The notes: generated by a model from the letters alone, not told the origin. 64,000 bases of DNA from Sphingobacterium corticibacterium (GCF_004208525.1 NZ_SGIT01000005.1:62001-126000), one strand, 5' to 3'; shown: positions 9,577 through 18,630, counted from the first letter of the stretch. Numbers and translations: made by a program.

Positions 9577-10773
9577 ATGGAAAGAATTAAAATTAAATCG
9601 ATTTTCCTTCGCGATGAGGTTGAAACTGTACACATCCGCCATCTTTACTATCAAATTGATTGGTCGGACCGACTGATTGGGATACTGGGCGCAAGGGGAA
9701 CAGGGAAAACCACACTTTTACTTCAACGTATGAGGTTGCACTTCCAAAGCGATGACACTGCACTATACATTTCTCTGGACGACATCTATTTCGCAAGCAA
9801 TAGCCTTATTGAGCTAGCAGAAACTTTTAGAGTACGAGGGGGTAAAATATTATTCGTAGACGAGGTACATAAATACAACGGTTGGGCCAGGGAAATCAAG
9901 AACATCTATGATACCTATAAGGATCTCTACATTGTATTCACGGGCTCTTCTGTCATTGACATCTACCAACAAGAAGCCGATCTTAGCCGACGGGCAGTAT
10001 TCTATGAGCTGGCTGGGCTTTCCTTTCGGGAATATTTACGTTTTGCAGATATTTATTCAGCGGAAGCGATAGCTTTACCGGATGTGTTAAGTCATCACAC
10101 GCAAATCGCTTTAAAATTAAGCAAAGACTTCAAACCGATACCGCATTTTGAGGCTTATCTCGACCATGGTTATTATCCATTTTTTAAGGAAAATATTCGC
10201 ACCTATTTTTTACGTATCGAGCAGGTTATCCGACTGATTGTCGAGACCGAACTACGCTTTGTTGATGGTTTTGATATCAACAACACCAGTAAAGTGATGC
10301 AATTACTTGCCATCTTGGCCGAGAACGTTCCTTTCAAACCCAACATCAGCAAATTAAGCGATAAGATAGGCATCAGCCGTCAAACGGTGACCCAATACCT
10401 CCACTACTTGGAAAAAGCACGGCTGATTAATATGTTAAATCCCGCAGGCGCCAGTATAAGTACCTTACAAAAACCCGAAAAGGTGTATTTGGAAAATCCA
10501 AATCTCCACCGTGCTATCGCTTCATCCGAAGCCAATCAAGGTAGCCGCAGAGAGTCGTTTCTGCTCAATCAGCTCCGCAATGCCAAGCATGAAGTTTCAC
10601 TACCTTCTGCTGGTGATTTTTTGGTGGATCGCAAGGTGACGGTCGAAGTCGGGGGCAAAGGCAAAAGTCGAAAGCAAATCGCAGGCGTTGAAAATGCTTT
10701 CATTGCCGCAGATAACCTTGAGATAGGTATCGATGAGAAAATTCCCCTTTGGCTCTTCGGCTTTTTGTACTAA
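9577..10773 (+). CDS. AAA-type ATPase with DUF4143 C-terminal domain
   Basis: P-loop ATPase of the AAA_14/DUF4143 kind. Walker A is GARGTGKTT and Walker B is ILFVDEVHKY, followed by the sensor-like FTGSS; a winged-helix-like segment (KIGISRQTVTQYLHYLE) comes before the DUF4143 region, which has the PEKVYLENPNLHRA motif and a nuclease-like strand (FLVDRKVTVEVGGKGKS). The reading frame is open from 9556, but ATG 9577 (MERIKIKSIF) is preferred because a -7 promoter element lies at 9551-9558. The cellular role of this family is unsettled; members are common, often single genes in variable regions. Here it splits the permease run and is in the same orientation, but has its own promoter. It is probably an insertion rather than part of the transporter. 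Confidence 0.85.
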   Translation: MERIKIKSIFLRDEVETVHIRHLYYQIDWSDRLIGILGARGTGKTTLLLQRMRLHFQSDDTALYISLDDIYFASNSLIELAETFRVRGGKILFVDEVHKYNGWAREIKNIYDTYKDLYIVFTGSSVIDIYQQEADLSRRAVFYELAGLSFREYLRFADIYSAEAIALPDVLSHHTQIALKLSKDFKPIPHFEAYLDHGYYPFFKENIRTYFLRIEQVIRLIVETELRFVDGFDINNTSKVMQLLAILAENVPFKPNISKLSDKIGISRQTVTQYLHYLEKARLINMLNPAGASISTLQKPEKVYLENPNLHRAIASSEANQGSRRESFLLNQLRNAKHEVSLPSAGDFLVDRKVTVEVGGKGKSRKQIAGVENAFIAADNLEIGIDEKIPLWLFGFLY

Positions 10774-10810
10774 ATAGTAAGTAGCTATATAAAACGCTGC
10801 AGCAATCTCC

Positions 10811-10848
10811 TGTTCGATCGTGAACAGTGACTGTCCGAAAACGGACAG
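10811..10848 (+). promoter_or_regulatory. Double palindrome, likely enhancer (UAS) of a sigma-54 activator
   Basis: Two inverted repeats lie in tandem: TGTTC-N6-GAACA (10811-10826) and CTGTCCG-AAAA-CGGACAG (10831-10848), 4 bp apart. The same pair with the same spacing occurs at 23922-23959, upstream of another permease. It sits about 45 bp before a -24/-12 promoter, as expected for an NtrC-family activator site. The activator gene is not in the window. Confidence 0.7.
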
Positions 10849-10891
10849 CAAATAAAAGCACAAACCAATCATTTACAACAAATTAAAATAA

Positions 10892-10906
10892 TGGCAAACC
10901 GATTGC
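10892..10906 (+). promoter_or_regulatory. Sigma-54 (-24/-12) promoter
   Basis: TGGCAAA-N4-TTGC has both the GG (-24) and GC (-12) elements at the exact sigma-54 spacing. It lies 35 bp before the permease start at 10941 and downstream of the double palindrome at 10811-10848. Confidence 0.75.
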
Positions 10907-10940
10907 GTCCATAAATACATACCGAATATGCATGACTATA

Positions 10941-13370
10941 GTGATAAAGAACCATATAAAACTCGCTTGGCGGAATATTTTAGGACAAAAAGTTCATAGC
11001 ATCATCAATATTGGTGGTTTAGCCGTGTCCATGGCAGTTGTCTTGTTGATCACGTTATGGATCGACTATGAAGCAAAGTACGACACGCATCACCGTGAAG
11101 CGGCACGGATCCACCTGCTTTCTCATCACGAATCCAATGGCGATCGTTTTATGGAACAGAGCCCATATATTTCATACGACGTCATACCCACAGCAGTTCC
11201 GGAGGTCGAATTAGCTGCAATAAGTCATGGTGGACGGGTATTAATCTCTATGGACAACCATTCTTTTTATGAGAAAACGATCTTGTTTATAGACTCCAAT
11301 TGGACAAAGATGTTCAGTTATCAGCCGCTAAAAGGCTCATTCAATTTTTTCAAGCAGCACGATAGCCGACAGGTTGCAATCAGCCAGTCCAAAGCCCGGC
11401 AATATTTCGGAAACGATGACCCCATAGGGCAAACGCTGTTGGTGGATTCTATTCCCGTATCCGTTGGGGCCGTATTTGCCGACGTACCGAGCAACTCTTC
11501 TTTTCCACAGAATATCCTCATTCCCTATAATGCGACTATGACCAAAGACGAGCAGTATAGGCTGACGGAATGGGGTGCGTTCGGCAGTTTATTATTTCTC
11601 AAAATTAATCCAAGTGCATCTATTCCTATCGTATCTCAAAAGATCACTCAAATTTTTCATAGCAACGTCCCCAATCAAAAGGAAGCAGATATTCAAAACA
11701 GGTTAACTCCGCTATCGGATTTGTATTGGTCGACCGAATTCGAAAACAGTATGCTTCCTAAAGGCAACAAAAATACGATGCGCGTATTGGGCATACTGTC
11801 GGCCGTATTGCTACTGACCGCTTGCATCAACTTTGTCAACCTCTCGATTGCCCAGAACACAACCCGTAATAAAGAAATCGGCATCCGAAAAGTGACCGGA
11901 GCCAGCCGACAACAGCTGTTTGTTCAGATAATCATAGAGATCCTCCTGCATGTCATATTGGCAACCTTTTTGACCGTTATCCTCGCTTTTCTACTGTTGC
12001 CTTATTTCAATCTGCTCTTTGAAAGTGAACTGACCCTGTCCATCTTCCAAAGCAGAACCATATTGATATTAATCGGCTTGCTTGTATTAGTTACGGTGCT
12101 GACCGGTATCTACCCCGCTCTTTTATTGAGCCGTGTCAGTCCGATCCAGCTTTTTAAAGACAAGATTCATTTATCGCTTAACGTGCAGTCGCTACGGAAA
12201 GTACTCTTAATCGGGCAGTTGGTTGTCGCAGTCTGTGCCACTGTTGGTGCTATCGTTATCCATCTTCAATTTCGCTATATACAAGAGCAAACGGCAGCGT
12301 ATAAAAAAGAACAGGTCTTTTCCTTTTATGCTGTCTATCCCCAAAAAAGTATAGCTTACGGTAGTCCGGCAGAAAAAAAGTTTTCACAAACACTGAAAAG
12401 CGTTAAAACCGAATTGCTACAACAACACACCATCAAACATATTTCCAATGTCAACGGAACTTCCTTAATCGATAATACATATTTAAGAGATATCCGTTAC
12501 CGTTGGCAGGGACAGCCCGAACCGGTAAAACCATACCAGGCGATTACCTATTGGATAGATGCAGATTATCTAGGGGTTTCCGATCTTGAGCTTGTTGCAG
12601 GACGCTGGTTCATAGAACAGAATACAGGGGATAAACATAACCTAGTTATCAACGAAACAGCCGCTAAAGTATTTGGCCTTAAAGAACCGGTGGTAGGAAG
12701 CAACTATTTAGAACACATAGATCCTCAATACCTACCAAATCAAGGTACTATTATTGGCATCGTCAAAGATTTCCATCACGGCAGTCTTCACGAGCCCATC
12801 CAACCGGTTATTTTTCAGTTAGATCCTTTTTTTAGCACAAAATTTATTGTAAAAACCCGCGAAGGACAGGTACGCCAAGCCTTAGACGCCGCACACACGG
12901 TCTGGAAAAAACATTTTCCCGGCTATCCTTTTGAATACACGTTTCTGGATGAAGAATTTAATCAGCTGTACAAAGACGACATCAGGGCAGGTACATTTTC
13001 GCTGATCTTTACCGTGCTGACCGTCATTATTGCCTGCTTAGGAATCCTCGGTATTGCAATATTCACCGCTAAACAGCGTACGAAGGAAATCGGTATCCGA
13101 AAAGTACTGGGCGCTTCGGTATCCACGATTGTATTGGCACTTTCCAAAGGCTTTGCCAAAATGGTCTTGCTTGCCATTATCATCGCTTCGCCAGTCGCCT
13201 GGTGGATGATGACCACTTGGTTGGACAACTTTGCATATCGCATAACGCTCCAGTGGTGGATGTTGGTTACAGGAGGACTTGTTATCATCGGAATAACGCT
13301 AGTGACAGTAGGAATACAAAGCATACGGACGGCAAAAGCCAACCCAGTGGATAGTTTGCGGGATGAGTAA
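10941..13370 (+). CDS. FtsX/MacB-type ABC transporter permease (paralogue 5), sigma-54 controlled
   Basis: Permease of about 809 residues: TM1, MacB-like periplasmic core, KEIGIRKVTGASR plus three TM segments, second periplasmic domain, KEIGIRKVLGASV plus three TM segments, tail NPVDSLRDE. An ATG at 10932 would add three residues (MTI), but GTG 10941 gives the N-terminus MIKNHIKLAWRN that matches every paralogue here, and two of those also use GTG. The gene has its own sigma-54 promoter and upstream palindromes, so it is activated by an enhancer-binding regulator rather than by read-through. Substrate unknown. Confidence 0.88.
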   Translation: MIKNHIKLAWRNILGQKVHSIINIGGLAVSMAVVLLITLWIDYEAKYDTHHREAARIHLLSHHESNGDRFMEQSPYISYDVIPTAVPEVELAAISHGGRVLISMDNHSFYEKTILFIDSNWTKMFSYQPLKGSFNFFKQHDSRQVAISQSKARQYFGNDDPIGQTLLVDSIPVSVGAVFADVPSNSSFPQNILIPYNATMTKDEQYRLTEWGAFGSLLFLKINPSASIPIVSQKITQIFHSNVPNQKEADIQNRLTPLSDLYWSTEFENSMLPKGNKNTMRVLGILSAVLLLTACINFVNLSIAQNTTRNKEIGIRKVTGASRQQLFVQIIIEILLHVILATFLTVILAFLLLPYFNLLFESELTLSIFQSRTILILIGLLVLVTVLTGIYPALLLSRVSPIQLFKDKIHLSLNVQSLRKVLLIGQLVVAVCATVGAIVIHLQFRYIQEQTAAYKKEQVFSFYAVYPQKSIAYGSPAEKKFSQTLKSVKTELLQQHTIKHISNVNGTSLIDNTYLRDIRYRWQGQPEPVKPYQAITYWIDADYLGVSDLELVAGRWFIEQNTGDKHNLVINETAAKVFGLKEPVVGSNYLEHIDPQYLPNQGTIIGIVKDFHHGSLHEPIQPVIFQLDPFFSTKFIVKTREGQVRQALDAAHTVWKKHFPGYPFEYTFLDEEFNQLYKDDIRAGTFSLIFTVLTVIIACLGILGIAIFTAKQRTKEIGIRKVLGASVSTIVLALSKGFAKMVLLAIIIASPVAWWMMTTWLDNFAYRITLQWWMLVTGGLVIIGITLVTVGIQSIRTAKANPVDSLRDE

Positions 13371-13475
13371 TATAGCGGAAAAACAGGAGATAGTAGAACT
13401 AGAACGGGGGCGAATATCCAAATGTGATAAAATGAAAGGACTGATCACTAATTACTGATCAATGACGACTAAAAC

Positions 13476-15890
13476 ATGATAAAGAACTATATAAAGATTG
13501 CTGTTCGAACGCTTCGAAAAGAGAAACTATATACCCTTATCCATATTATGGGCATTACGTTGAGCATAACCGCTTGCTTGCTGATTGGCACCGTGGTAAT
13601 CGATGAACTATCCTATGATAAGCAGTGGAGCCGTTCGGCAGACACCTATCGACTGTTAACCATTAGGGAAGACGCGGGGGCCTTCTCTCAAAAAGGAGGA
13701 ACCGTATATGCCGGTCTCGCCCCCACCTTAAAGCAAAATTTTCCCGAAGTAGAAGAATACAGTAACGTATATCCCAACACGATCTCCCTCAAAATCAACG
13801 AGACAGATGAACTACCGATAAAAGCGACCATTCTTCTTGCTGATACGGCGGTATATAAACTGTTAGACATCGAACTCATCGATCAGGAAGACCTTATGCC
13901 TACCGGCGACATCCCGAAAATCATCTTATCTGAATCCTTTTGCAAGACGCATTTTGGAAACAAGAATCCACTGGGCCAGCGTATATATGACATGCCAAAA
14001 TACGACAATGAAAGTAATACCTATCTCGTAGCAGGCATCATGAAGGACATCCCATCGAACACCCATCTCCGCTCGGATATGGTGATGCTTTTGAACAGAA
14101 AAGAAGAACTGCTTACTAAAAATAGGCAGGGTCCCGGCATGCAGTTCACCAAGCAATACATCATGCTTCGAAAAGGGACTGACCCACAGCAGTTTGAACA
14201 TAAAATAAATGATTGGTATCATCAGTTTACCGACATCGACAAAAAAGTCCGGTTTGGCCTACAGCCCATGGCAGACATCTATCTAAAGACGGATTTTCCC
14301 GCTTATCAACCGATCAAGGGCAACGTCCAACATAGCTACCTGTTTTCCGCGGTCGCTATCCTCCTATTATTGATCGCCTGCATCAACTACGTCAATCTGA
14401 GCACTGCTCGCGCAAGCAGCCGTATAAAAGAAACCGGTATGAAGAAATTATTGGGTGCCTCTCGCAGAAATATTCTGACACAGTCTCTATTGGAATCTCT
14501 ACTCATTTTTAGCACAGCAGGAGCGCTTGCCTTCATATGTTATCAGCTTGCCATTCCTAAATTAGAATATTTTATCGGTCATCCACTAGCATTTCGCTTC
14601 CTTGCGCATTGGACATATTTTGCCTACGTTATGGGTGCTTTTCTTCTTATTTGCTTGTTTAGCGGCCTGTATCCAGCATGGTTAGTTTCAGGTTTTCGGT
14701 CGATAGGCAATATACAAAGCATCCTCCGTGAAGGAAAAAACAGACAGGGGTGGTTGAGGCCTAGCCTTGTCGTATTACAACTTTCTATTTCTATCACTGT
14801 ACTCATAGCTATGCTGGTCATACAGTATCAAGTACAATTCCTCAAGAGCAAAGATATTGGCTTTGACACGGAAGGATTGTTAAGCATTGATTATGTATCG
14901 TGGGATAACAAATCCACTGCCTTACGCACCGAACTTTTAAAAAATACAGCTATCCTCTCCACCAGTTTCACATATTGGTTGCCAACAGTCCCCGGAATGG
15001 AAATGAAGTTACTGAGAACACCAGGAAAGTCGTATGACGAAACCGAACTATGGTATATAGACGGAGAGCCAAATATGGCACAAACAATGGGATTAACGCT
15101 TAAGGAGGGTCGTTTTTTAGATACAGACCGACTAGGAGATGCTGTCCAAGCTGATGAAGTCAGTCCAGGAAGTAGTTCCCTACGCCCCTGCCTGATAACG
15201 GCCAGTACAGCTCGTTTATTAGAAATAGACACACTGAACCAGCCATTCCCCGAAGCGGGGATTATACCTGTAGGTATCGTCCATGATTTCCATAGCGAAT
15301 CCCTACACAAACAGACTGTCCCAACAGTAATCAGAGCCTATCGTGCCCCATCCGCCGGAGCCTTACTCATCCGTACACAACCTGGAGAAGAACGAAACGC
15401 GATGTCGTACATCGCTTCGGTATGGAAAGAACTGTATCCGAATAAGCACTTTGATATACAGCTTGTCAGGGAAACATTAGCGAAACAATACGAAGCAGAG
15501 GAGAAACTGTATCATCTTTTCCGGATATTCAGTCTATTGACGATGTTACTTGCCATTATGGGCATATTAGGGCTTGTCGTCCATGCACTTCGTCTGCGCG
15601 TTCAAGAAATAGGTATCCGCAAGGTACTCGGAGCCTCTGTTATCAACATAACCACTATGCTATCCAAAGATTTTGTCAAATTGGTCCTACTGGCTATTAT
15701 TATTGCCAGCCCTATTGCTTGGTGGCTCATGAATAAATGGCTGGAAAATTTTGCTTATCGCATCGAAATCCCATGGTGGATCTTTGTCCTATCCGGTGCT
15801 ACGGCATTCTTCATCACGTTATCGACAGTAGGCTATCGGGCCATAAAAGCAGCAAAAACTAATCCAGTGGATAGTTTGCGGGATGAATAG
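13476..15890 (+). CDS. FtsX/MacB-type ABC transporter permease (paralogue 6)
   Basis: 804-residue permease of the family; N-terminus MIKNYIKIAVRTL, TM1 at about 20-40, periplasmic core, first FtsX motif diverged to KETGMKKLLGASR, second motif QEIGIRKVLGASV followed by three TM segments, tail NPVDSLRDE. It starts 105 bp after the preceding permease. That gap holds no sigma-54 site, so the gene is probably read through from the promoter at 10892. It is the last permease before the accessory region 15.9-24.0 kb. Confidence 0.9.
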   Translation: MIKNYIKIAVRTLRKEKLYTLIHIMGITLSITACLLIGTVVIDELSYDKQWSRSADTYRLLTIREDAGAFSQKGGTVYAGLAPTLKQNFPEVEEYSNVYPNTISLKINETDELPIKATILLADTAVYKLLDIELIDQEDLMPTGDIPKIILSESFCKTHFGNKNPLGQRIYDMPKYDNESNTYLVAGIMKDIPSNTHLRSDMVMLLNRKEELLTKNRQGPGMQFTKQYIMLRKGTDPQQFEHKINDWYHQFTDIDKKVRFGLQPMADIYLKTDFPAYQPIKGNVQHSYLFSAVAILLLLIACINYVNLSTARASSRIKETGMKKLLGASRRNILTQSLLESLLIFSTAGALAFICYQLAIPKLEYFIGHPLAFRFLAHWTYFAYVMGAFLLICLFSGLYPAWLVSGFRSIGNIQSILREGKNRQGWLRPSLVVLQLSISITVLIAMLVIQYQVQFLKSKDIGFDTEGLLSIDYVSWDNKSTALRTELLKNTAILSTSFTYWLPTVPGMEMKLLRTPGKSYDETELWYIDGEPNMAQTMGLTLKEGRFLDTDRLGDAVQADEVSPGSSSLRPCLITASTARLLEIDTLNQPFPEAGIIPVGIVHDFHSESLHKQTVPTVIRAYRAPSAGALLIRTQPGEERNAMSYIASVWKELYPNKHFDIQLVRETLAKQYEAEEKLYHLFRIFSLLTMLLAIMGILGLVVHALRLRVQEIGIRKVLGASVINITTMLSKDFVKLVLLAIIIASPIAWWLMNKWLENFAYRIEIPWWIFVLSGATAFFITLSTVGYRAIKAAKTNPVDSLRDE

Positions 15891-15897
15891 TCTCGTT

Positions 15898-15999
15898 TTA
15901 AGCAGTTGTCGAAATAAGATCGAAATTCAAATATTCACCCATTAATTTGAAATGTTTATCGAAACTGAATAATGTTATTTTTTCTTCAATGACCTGTTG
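15898..15999 (-). pseudogene. Remnant of a VapC-like PIN-domain toxin (C-terminal end only)
   Basis: Read on the minus strand, the bases after the VapB stop codon encode QVIEEKITLFSFDKHF and then KLMGEYLNFDLISTTA before a stop. The LFSFDKHFKLM pattern is the usual end of VapC toxins, with the last PIN-domain acidic residue in FDKHF. Everything N-terminal to it is missing, and the tail lies in the same frame as the antitoxin rather than in an overlapping frame, so an internal deletion has removed most of vapC. About 34 codons remain and no start is evident. Confidence 0.7.
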
Positions 16000-16011
16000 T
16001 AAATTAACACT

Positions 16012-16221
16012 TTATATCTTGACATCTCCTCTTCCGCGAAGTGTATCCAAGTCGATGTCCAAGTCTAATGTACCTTTCAAAGCAATCAACCGTTGTCTTT
16101 TGATTCGGGCAATATAACTTTCCAACACCTCTTTGATCAGTTGGTTCTTGGTCTTCGCATTCGTTAAGGCCATTGCCTCTTCCAACAAATTATTTGGGAT
16201 ATCCAATATAGTTCTCATCAT
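16012..16221 (-). CDS. VapB-like type II antitoxin, orphan
   Basis: 69-residue protein starting MMRTILDIPNNLLEEAM, the ribbon-helix-helix-like N-terminus of the VapB/DUF2191 antitoxin group, followed by TKNQLIKEVLESYIARIKRQ and the typical tail LDIDLDTLRGRG. Such proteins bind their own promoter and neutralise a PIN RNase. The partner toxin downstream is only a fragment (15898-15999), so this antitoxin is probably an orphan. Either of two adjacent ATG codons (16221 or 16218) could be the start. Confidence 0.75.
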   Translation of the reverse strand: MMRTILDIPNNLLEEAMALTNAKTKNQLIKEVLESYIARIKRQRLIALKGTLDLDIDLDTLRGRGDVKI

Positions 16222-16302
16222 TATTCATGCTTAAATACATCATTATTCACACGAATATAAGAAAAATTTATAACACTTAAAACCGACAATGCCTCGTACA
16301 GT

Positions 16303-16911
16303 TCATATCACCCATGCCGTAACCACATCACTATAATTCAGCGTCACGTCGCTACCGATGTAAGATACCCGAAATTCATATTGTTCCAACATATCGAGAT
16401 TCCGCAATGCAAAGGTAGACTTGGTATGCAGCGTTGATTCCCAGACTTCCGTTCCTTTTTTTCGATATTCATACCGATAAAGCCTTGCCGGCCGCCAGGA
16501 ATTGACCCGTAAACGGATAATCCCGGAACCTACCTGTATATGTTCTACACGAAGGTTTTCCGGTTTCGGTGTACGCCCTAAAGAAACATGACTGGATCTT
16601 GAAGGACGAAATCCTGCTGCCACGATAATGGCTTCGTCACCCGCCGCAACGTCCTCGACATAGTGCGCTAAACGGCGAATAACATCTTGTAGCTTTTCGC
16701 CGTGTTGTGCCTTTAAGATGACAGCACGCTTATCCCGAAAAGTAGCTTCTGTATAAGCCTCTCGATAAGCATTCAAATTTGTCGACAAGGTCGTTAAATC
16801 CGGAACCGGATCGGTGAATAGATCCGCATTCTCCGTCATCTTCAAAAAAATCTGTTCTGCATAGATCAACAATTGCGTTGCATCCTTGCTTGTAAATACT
16901 GGTTTTGCCAT
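16303..16911 (-). CDS. Fibronectin type III-like protein of unknown function
   Basis: 202 residues without a signal peptide. The N-terminal part (about 1-100) is helical (DATQLLIYAEQIF, AVILKAQHGEKLQDVIRRLAHYVED). The C-terminal part (about 115-202) looks like one fibronectin-III fold: PENLRVEHIQVGSGIIRLRV, RLYRYEYRKKGTEVWES, EQYEFRVSYIG. Proteins of this build are frequent in Bacteroidota accessory regions; their role is not established. It is transcribed away from the array locus. No partner gene is evident. Confidence 0.7.
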   Translation of the reverse strand: MAKPVFTSKDATQLLIYAEQIFLKMTENADLFTDPVPDLTTLSTNLNAYREAYTEATFRDKRAVILKAQHGEKLQDVIRRLAHYVEDVAAGDEAIIVAAGFRPSRSSHVSLGRTPKPENLRVEHIQVGSGIIRLRVNSWRPARLYRYEYRKKGTEVWESTLHTKSTFALRNLDMLEQYEFRVSYIGSDVTLNYSDVVTAWVI

Positions 16912-16986
16912 GTTGTTATATATTAACTATTCATTTGGTAGATAGCAGACTTATAGCATACTACTATCTTCTTCTATTACAAAGAT

Positions 16987-17078
16987 GTGCTGTAAAAACA
17001 AACAAAAGGTGCATATTCTCGCCAATTTCGGGGGTACCCCAAAAAAGTTTTTGGCGAAAATATACACCTTTACAGTAC
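16987..17078. repeat. Long imperfect inverted repeat (MITE-like or palindromic intergenic element)
   Basis: Arms 17005-17025 and 17051-17071 pair over 21 bp with two C/A mismatches that become G-U pairs on the minus strand. A second outer pair (16987-16996 with 17069-17078) also matches with one mismatch. The centre holds the palindrome GGGGTACCCC (17031-17040). No coding frame explains it. It could be a small non-autonomous mobile element or a folded RNA; no target-site duplication could be fixed. Confidence 0.55.
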
Positions 17079-17308
17079 ATATCCCTTCAATTTCTATCAT
17101 CAAAATCAGCCATTTTGGCATCGTGAACGCAATTTTCAGCAAAAACAACCTTGAAAAACAGCAAAAACAGACTTGCATGCAAAATTATTGTACGTGCATA
17201 CTCCTCGCTAGAAATTACCCGCACGATAGCCGTCCTTGCCACACTTCCCGAAAAATCTGTTGACGTCTTTAAAAAAACAGCTTGAATACCTCCGATATGT
17301 GCTTGGGC

Positions 17309-17470
17309 TTACCTCCTGCGCACAGGCATCCTAAAAATTCCTAAGTATAACCCTGTTGTGTTTGCTAACCCCGTTATTCCACTTACGACTACATCCAAAA
17401 CAAGGGCATACTTGTTATCCATATACGCGATCATCTTCTTTATATCGGCAAGTGAATAGGACAAGGCCAT
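17309..17470 (-). CDS. Possible small protein, not recognised
   Basis: A 53-codon minus-strand frame begins MALSYSLADIKKMIAYMD and ends MPVRRR. It is preceded by GGAGCGGAGG about 8 bases before the ATG, a good Shine-Dalgarno-like run and unusual for this phylum. The frame continues upstream to 17623 but without a better start. No family is recognised. It may be chance or the end of a decayed gene. Confidence 0.25.
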   Translation of the reverse strand: MALSYSLADIKKMIAYMDNKYALVLDVVVSGITGLANTTGLYLGIFRMPVRRR

Positions 17471-17780
17471 GATTACCTCCGCTCCAATTGTTGCACATTG
17501 ATGTCCAGTCCCATGCAGGCGCCTGATATTTGCACGCAGCCATGTTCCGTTTACGTGCGAGATAATGAAGAAGACCATTCCATTATACCTGTTCGATACC
17601 GGACGTTTATTATTCCATATCAAAAACCGTTTAAAGCAAACGATACTGATCGTATTTCGAATATCTTAATAATTTTACGCTTATATCTTAGGCTATTCAT
17701 TTACGCCGACAGCGGGTTATTAACAAATAATAATCTGTTCTATTTGCGCAAAATAAACAACAAAAAAAACACAATATTAA

Positions 17781-17812
17781 TTTGCCATTAAACAGAGGAT
17801 ATTGTATATTTG
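17781..17812 (+). promoter_or_regulatory. Housekeeping-type promoter of the array/sigma/dCas12f locus
   Basis: TTTG (17781-17784), a 20-bp spacer, then TATATTTG (17805-17812): an exact match to the Bacteroidota -33/-7 pattern. Transcription would start near 17819 and run rightwards. There is no credible protein gene until 19140, so the first ~1.3 kb of the transcript is non-coding and contains the repeat array. Confidence 0.7.
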
Positions 17813-17818
17813 ACAATG

Positions 17819-18157
17819 AAACAACTAACTCATTGTATGACAACTAAGTTTAGTTATAGAAATATCATTAAGTCTCCGGTTTAACAGCAGCCGGTCTAAG
17901 CATTTAATCCTATATGCGTGCATAAGCGTATAATAGCAAGTAGAAAACCAATTAGAGACATATAGGATTCCAAACATTTTATTCGATTCCAGTACACGTA
18001 TAATATCGTGTGTTTGATTTGTATTTTAGGCAATGGTTTGCCATGGAATCGATTTGTTCTTTGACATATTGGTGTTTTCGTAGTTCAACAATTGCACATC
18101 ATAGCTTTCTACGACTGACGTCTTGTGTGCCATAAAATTGACAATTTTATTAAAGGT
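17819..18157 (+). ncRNA. Structured non-coding leader upstream of the repeat array
   Basis: No reading frame of note. It holds several inverted repeats: AATCCTATATG (17906-17916) with CATATAGGATT (17959-17969), and TCGATTCC (17983-17990) with GGAATCGA (18045-18052). A boxA-like site follows at 18054-18072. The layout resembles a CRISPR leader or an rRNA leader more than a messenger. Confidence 0.45.
18054..18072 (+). promoter_or_regulatory. boxA-like antitermination site
   Basis: TTGTTCTTTGACATATTGG resembles the boxA element of bacterial rRNA leaders (E. coli TGCTCTTTAACA). boxA is known to protect long untranslated RNAs, including some CRISPR arrays, from Rho. It lies about 85 bp before the first repeat on the strand inferred for array transcription. 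Confidence 0.5.
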
Positions 18158-18302
18158 ATTTTGAAAGGTATGCACAACTGGATTTTAGATATTTGCCCGC
18201 ACTGTATTTCAAAGATTGATATGACGAAAGATATACACAACATTCAGTCTAGGTCGGTTTATTCTTAGTTGTTAAAATCACTTTATGAAATGTATGCACA
18301 AC

Positions 18303-18480
18303 TCAAACCTCCGGGATAATAAAAAAGATTACAAGCTATAGGTCAGAAACTAACATTGTCAATAACATTTCGTAAAAAAACTAGGTTATCAGATAATTAT
18401 ATTAAGCAACAACGAGGCTCCTTGTGGCGCCATAGGGTGAGGGCCATCCGCCACTCACTAAATACCTTTTTTTAACTCGT
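18303..18480 (+). ncRNA. tracrRNA-like segment with anti-repeat, inside the array
   Basis: The gap between repeats 3 and 4 is 223 bp instead of ~63 and is richer in structure: GTGGCG (18424-18429) can pair with CGCCAC (18449-18454), or alternatively GTGAG (18437-18441) with CTCAC (18454-18458). It is followed by ATACCTTTT (18462-18470), the exact complement of AAAAGGTAT in the repeat core. Stem-loops followed by a short anti-repeat near the 3' end is the arrangement of Cas12f tracrRNAs. A T7 run (18467-18473) partly overlaps the anti-repeat. Confidence 0.5.
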
Positions 18481-18630
18481 GTATAGTGAATAATTCGGTA
18501 AACATCCTTTTAAAGTACACACAACTAGCACTATAAAAGTAGCGTTCATCTGCGGGTAGTACTAACGCTATTGTAAAAGGTATGCAAAATATGAAGAGAC
18601 AACTTTTAAAAATATTGCCAAAGGTGTCTA

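Noticed and set aside
10932..10940. ATG 10932 as start of the fifth permease
   Set aside because: All paralogues start with MIK-N/I; GTG 10941 reproduces this exactly. Both remain possible.
17005..17071. Inverted repeat as an intrinsic terminator
   Set aside because: No T-run follows on either strand in the right place, and no convincing upstream gene ends there.
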